From JACVRW01 sp963821275 (lineage in GTDB: Bacteria > Actinomycetota > Thermoleophilia > Solirubrobacterales > Thermoleophilaceae): 64,000 bases of DNA. The position numbers and the translations under genes are program-made. The stretch spans positions 186,001 through 250,000 of the forward strand of contig CAWGDF010000013.1 in NCBI GenBank assembly GCA_963821275.1, given 5' to 3'. The notes under the pieces were generated by a model, which saw nothing but the letters and a program-made list of their open reading frames with translations, ran no database searches and was not told the origin of the DNA. Each line of letters opens with the position of its first letter. The stretch's first letter is position 1. Of the stretch, positions 61,756 to 64,000 are shown in pieces.

Positions 61756-61800
61756 CGCCACCGTACCCCACTCTGTCCCACTCTGCAACACCTTTGCCCA
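61756..61800 (-). promoter_or_regulatory. MraZ-binding direct repeats (TGGGN boxes)
   Basis: Reading the minus strand, TGGGC (61796-61800), TGTTG (61786-61790), TGGGA (61776-61780), TGGGG (61766-61770) and TGGCG (61756-61760) occur at exact 10-bp intervals. Three match TGGGN, one is TGGCG and one is degenerate. E. coli MraZ binds three TGGGN direct repeats with 5-nt spacers at its own promoter, the same spacing as here. The promoter elements themselves could not be placed with confidence. Confidence 0.75.
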
Positions 61801-61969
61801 CTATTCCGTCCGACCGGCTTGCATTGGCGCGTTGCCACGGACGCGATTCCGCTCTGCGTTTGGGATCGGAGCCGGTGGGACGGCGGCCCCAGGGGCGTCG
61901 GCGAGGCGCCTTCCACGCAAGCGCCGTTGCAGGAGGAGGAGAGCCCGCGACCGGCGTCTAGGGCGGACC

Positions 61970-62225
61970 AGATGACTGATTCCGCGACCTCGCGCACGCG
62001 GTGGACGCACCGGACGCCCTGCGCTCCGGCCCGGGCCTGCCCGGGCCCAGCGGGTGGCGCCCTGCTTGGCGCGCCGCCTTCGCCGCCTGCGGCGGGGCGG
62101 GCGGGGTAGGGAGGGGGTTCCGCACGAAACGTCCGATAGTTGGACGCAACGTCAGGAACCCCCCCTCGCCCGGCTCGGTCCCGGTGCGCCCCAGCGCACA
62201 CGCGGCCGCGGAATCAATCATCTAG
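61970..62225. repeat. MITE-like element, copy B, between the mraZ control region and tadC
   Basis: A 256-bp block with imperfect terminal inverted repeats: AGATGACTGATTCCGCGACC on the left and, inward from the right, CTAGATGATTGATTCCGCGG. Its ends match copy A at 29965-30216, in the opposite orientation. Internal parts differ and include a CGTCC-GATAGTT-GGACG hairpin. Near-identical sequences TCTAGGGCGGACCAG (61957-61971) and TCTAGGGCGGGACCAG (62221-62236) flank it as direct repeats, possibly a target-site duplication. The tadC stop lies in its right end. The rest of the gene-free stretch 61801-61956 shows nothing I can name. Confidence 0.7.
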
Positions 62226-63088
62226 GGCGGGACCAGTGCGTCGCCCGAGTCCAGCAGCGCGGCGGTCAGGGCTGCCGCGACCAGCAGCAGCACCGACGGC
62301 ACCAGCAGCAGGGCCACCACGAGCTGGATCTTTGGCCCTGCCCGCGCGGCGTCTTCGCGGACGCTGCGGGCCAGGGAGAAGCGGGCGTCGCGGGCCTGGG
62401 CGGCGAGCGCCTCCGTGGGCGACGCGCCGTGGCGGCGAGCCCGGTCCAGGGCCGACACCAGCGCCCGTACCTCCGGCAGCGGCAGCCGTCGGGCCATGCC
62501 GGCCAGCGCCGACTCCAGCGGCACCCCGAGGGCCACCTCCCGGCCGACCGCCCTCCATTCGGCCGCCAGCGGCCCGCGGGCCCGCTCGGCCACCGAGACG
62601 AGCGCCTCCGGCAGCGAGCGGCCGGCCTCGCTCGTCACGCGCAGCAGGTCGAGCAGGGCGGGCAGGTCGCGCCGCACCCTGCGAGCGCGGGCAGCGGCAA
62701 GCCGGGCCAGCCAGACATCCGGCGCCAGGAAGCCGGCCAGCGGCGCGGCGACGGCCACGGCAAGTCCGAGCCGACCGGGCGCCACGGCGCCCAGCAGCGT
62801 GCCGGCCGTGGCCCCGGCCAGCGCGGCGGCCACCTTTGCGGCCATCAGCTCGCGCGCGTCCAGCCCCGCCGGGGCGCCCGCGGCGGCAACCCGGGCGGTC
62901 AGGTTCTCCATCGCGGTGTGTCCGGCGGGCCTCAGGCGCCGGCCGGCGCTGGCGAGCAGGCGTAGCAGGCGGGCGCCGGGCGGAGCGCGGCCGCGGCGCC
63001 GCCACCGCCCGCCGGCAGGGGCGAGCAGCAGCACGGCGCCGGCGCTGCCCAGCGCGCCGGCGACAAAGGCGAGCGCCGCGCCGCTCAC
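62222..63088 (-). CDS. tadC: Type II/IV secretion (Tad pilus) membrane protein TadC-like
   Basis: Integral membrane platform protein of the type II secretion F family, 288 residues from GTG 63088 (overlapping the tadB stop as GTGA). It has hydrophobic segments at both ends and a cytoplasmic loop with RRVRRDLPALLDLLRVTSEAGRSLPEAL and GVPLESALAGMARRLPLPEVRALVSAL, typical of the F-domain. The C-terminal PKIQLVVALLLVPSVLLLVAAAL helix matches TadC. The TAG stop lies in the end of repeat copy B. Likely part of a Tad pilus or Flp secretion locus continuing beyond the window. Confidence 0.85.
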   Translation of the reverse strand: MSGAALAFVAGALGSAGAVLLLAPAGGRWRRRGRAPPGARLLRLLASAGRRLRPAGHTAMENLTARVAAAGAPAGLDARELMAAKVAAALAGATAGTLLGAVAPGRLGLAVAVAAPLAGFLAPDVWLARLAAARARRVRRDLPALLDLLRVTSEAGRSLPEALVSVAERARGPLAAEWRAVGREVALGVPLESALAGMARRLPLPEVRALVSALDRARRHGASPTEALAAQARDARFSLARSVREDAARAGPKIQLVVALLLVPSVLLLVAAALTAALLDSGDALVPP

Positions 63089-63952
63089 CAGCGCACCCGT
63101 CCGAGCCGGCGTATCAGCAGCGCGGCGACCAGCTGCAGGACCACGGCGATGCCGACCAGCCACCCGGTGAGGAACGAGCTCCACAGGCGCGGCGAACCAG
63201 CCCGGGCTGGCGAGCTCGGCGAGCAGGGCGCCGCCCAACGGGAGCAGCGCCACCAGCAGTCCGGTGAAACGCGCCTGGGCGGTCGCGGCGCGCACCTCGC
63301 CCTCCAGGCGGGCCTCCTCCTCCATGGCCCGCGCGCTGTCGCGAAGCAGCCGGGCCAGGTCTCCGCCCGCGCGGTGCTGGAGCAGGCAGGCTGCGACCAC
63401 CACGTCCAGGCGAGGCGAACGGACCCGTGCCCGCATCGACTCCAGCGTGTGCTCGGTGGCCGCTCCGGCCGCCAGCTCGGCTCCGGCGCGTCGCAGTTCG
63501 TGACCGGCCGCGCCGTCCACCGAGCGGCCCGCCTCCTCGAGCGCGCCGCGCAGGGAATGGCCGCCCGCCATCGCGTCGGCGATGGCGACCGCGATCTGAG
63601 GCGCCCCGGCCTCGACCCCTCGGCGGTAGCGCTCGCGCCGTGCCCGCAGCACCCGCGCGACCAGCCAGGGACCCGCCGCCCCGAGGGCCAGGCCGGCGAG
63701 CGGCCCGGCGACGGCCAGGCCGGCCAGGAAGGCCGCCAGCGCCCCCGCCAGCAGGAGCCGGCGGCGCTCGGCGGCGCCGGGGTCACGACCCTCGCGCCCG
63801 ACTCGGACGAGCGCGTCGACCAGGCCGGCCCCGGAGCGTGCCAGCGCCGGCGCGCGGGCCGCCGCACCGCTCGCCGCCCGTCCGAGAAGCTCGGCGGCAC
63901 CCGCTGCGGCCGCCGCGCCCGCAAGTAACGCCAGCGCCACGGAGGCGCTCAC
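63085..63952 (-). CDS. tadB: Tad pilus membrane protein TadB-like (one frameshift)
   Basis: Partner of TadC in the type II secretion F family, about 288 residues from GTG 63952. The cytoplasmic loop has AGAPQIAVAIADAMAGGHSLRGALEEAG and ARVRSPRLDVVVAACLLQHRAGGDLARLLRDSA, followed by membrane helices. An extra C near 63190 shifts the frame after PGWFAA; correcting it restores LWSSFLTGWLVGIAVVLQLVAALLIRRLG with the stop at 63085-63087. The span is 3n+1 nt as expected. Single insertion in a short C-run, so probably a sequence error. Confidence 0.83.
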
Positions 63953-64000
63953 GACGGCCTCGCCGCTTCGACCCTTGCGCCGCCTCCCCTGAGCGCCTCC
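63949..64000 (-). CDS. Probable 3' end of the preceding Tad ATPase gene (tadA/cpaF), cut by window edge
   Basis: The minus-strand frame open from the window edge reads EALRGGGARVEAARPS and stops at TGA 63949-63951, overlapping the tadB GTG (GTGA). In Tad loci the ATPase TadA/CpaF normally precedes TadB, and coupling by overlap is typical here. Too little sequence is visible to confirm the ATPase. The residues shown carry no recognisable motif. Confidence 0.35.
   Translation of the reverse strand, partial: EALRGGGARVEAARPS

Noticed and set aside
61801..61956. A gene between the MraZ operator and repeat copy B
   Set aside because: Open frames here lack recognisable motifs and a convincing start; the stretch looks like an intergenic region.

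Overview
The window looks like a chromosomal segment from a high-GC, single-membrane actinobacterium. GC is roughly 70 percent by eye (not computed). Start codons are often GTG or TTG, and genes are tightly coupled by ATGA, GTGA and TAGTG overlaps. The MurE ligase carries the meso-diaminopimelate motif DNPR. A class III adenylate cyclase with an Rv1264-like layout is present, and nothing suggests an outer membrane. The mixture of genes reminds me of class Thermoleophilia (Solirubrobacterales or relatives). That placement is inference, not demonstrated.

Layout. (1) 1-10151, plus strand: a lactate/glycolate permease (cut by the window edge), glycolate oxidase glcDEF, a serine hydrolase, the ribosome-associated ATPase ettA, malate synthase aceB and a cupin. 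Together permease, GlcDEF and AceB could import glycolate, oxidise it to glyoxylate and condense it with acetyl-CoA to malate. (2) 10148-16284: a secreted calcium-binding-repeat protein, a DUF1761 protein, a coupled ArsR-DUF899-43 aa peptide-AHSA1 operon and an MMPL transporter. (3) 16421-19378: a coupled kinase-aldolase-dehydrogenase operon of unknown substrate. (4) 19426-26672: def, priA, an adenylate cyclase, metK, der and cmk. (5) 26702-37885: an aromatic amino acid block (aroA, tyrA, aroF, hisC, aroH), rluB, scpB and scpA, interrupted by an oppositely oriented rlmN-lysR pair. (6) 37927-46028: trpS, a molybdopterin oxidoreductase, the glycine cleavage genes, an M20 peptidase and a GNAT acetyltransferase. 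(7) 46069-61682, minus strand: an almost complete division and cell wall (dcw) cluster mraZ-rsmH-ftsL-ftsI-murE-murF-mraY-murD-ftsW-murG-murC-murB-ftsQ-ftsZ. (8) 61683-64000: the mraZ control region, a mobile-looking repeat, and tadC, tadB and the tail of a probable tadA/cpaF.

Sequence quality. Several genes contain single-base indels at short homopolymer or GC-rich runs: aceB, the repeat protein, rlmN, murB and tadB have one or two each. A dense cluster disrupts three adjacent normally essential genes (metK, der, cmk). Assembly or base-calling error is the likeliest reason, and I annotate these genes as full spans with frameshifts.

Most interesting signals. Two related elements of about 250 bp have imperfect terminal inverted repeats, conserved ends and divergent centres (29965-30216 and 61970-62225); each abuts the stop codon of a gene. 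A 26-codon leader ORF ending in Tyr-Pro-Cys-Trp-Arg-Phe-Ser precedes a long inverted repeat upstream of aroF, suggesting attenuation. Phased TGGGN boxes and a perfect 14-bp hairpin lie upstream of mraZ. FtsL has a long repetitive Pro/Thr tail. No rRNA, tRNA, CRISPR array, transposase or complete prophage was seen.
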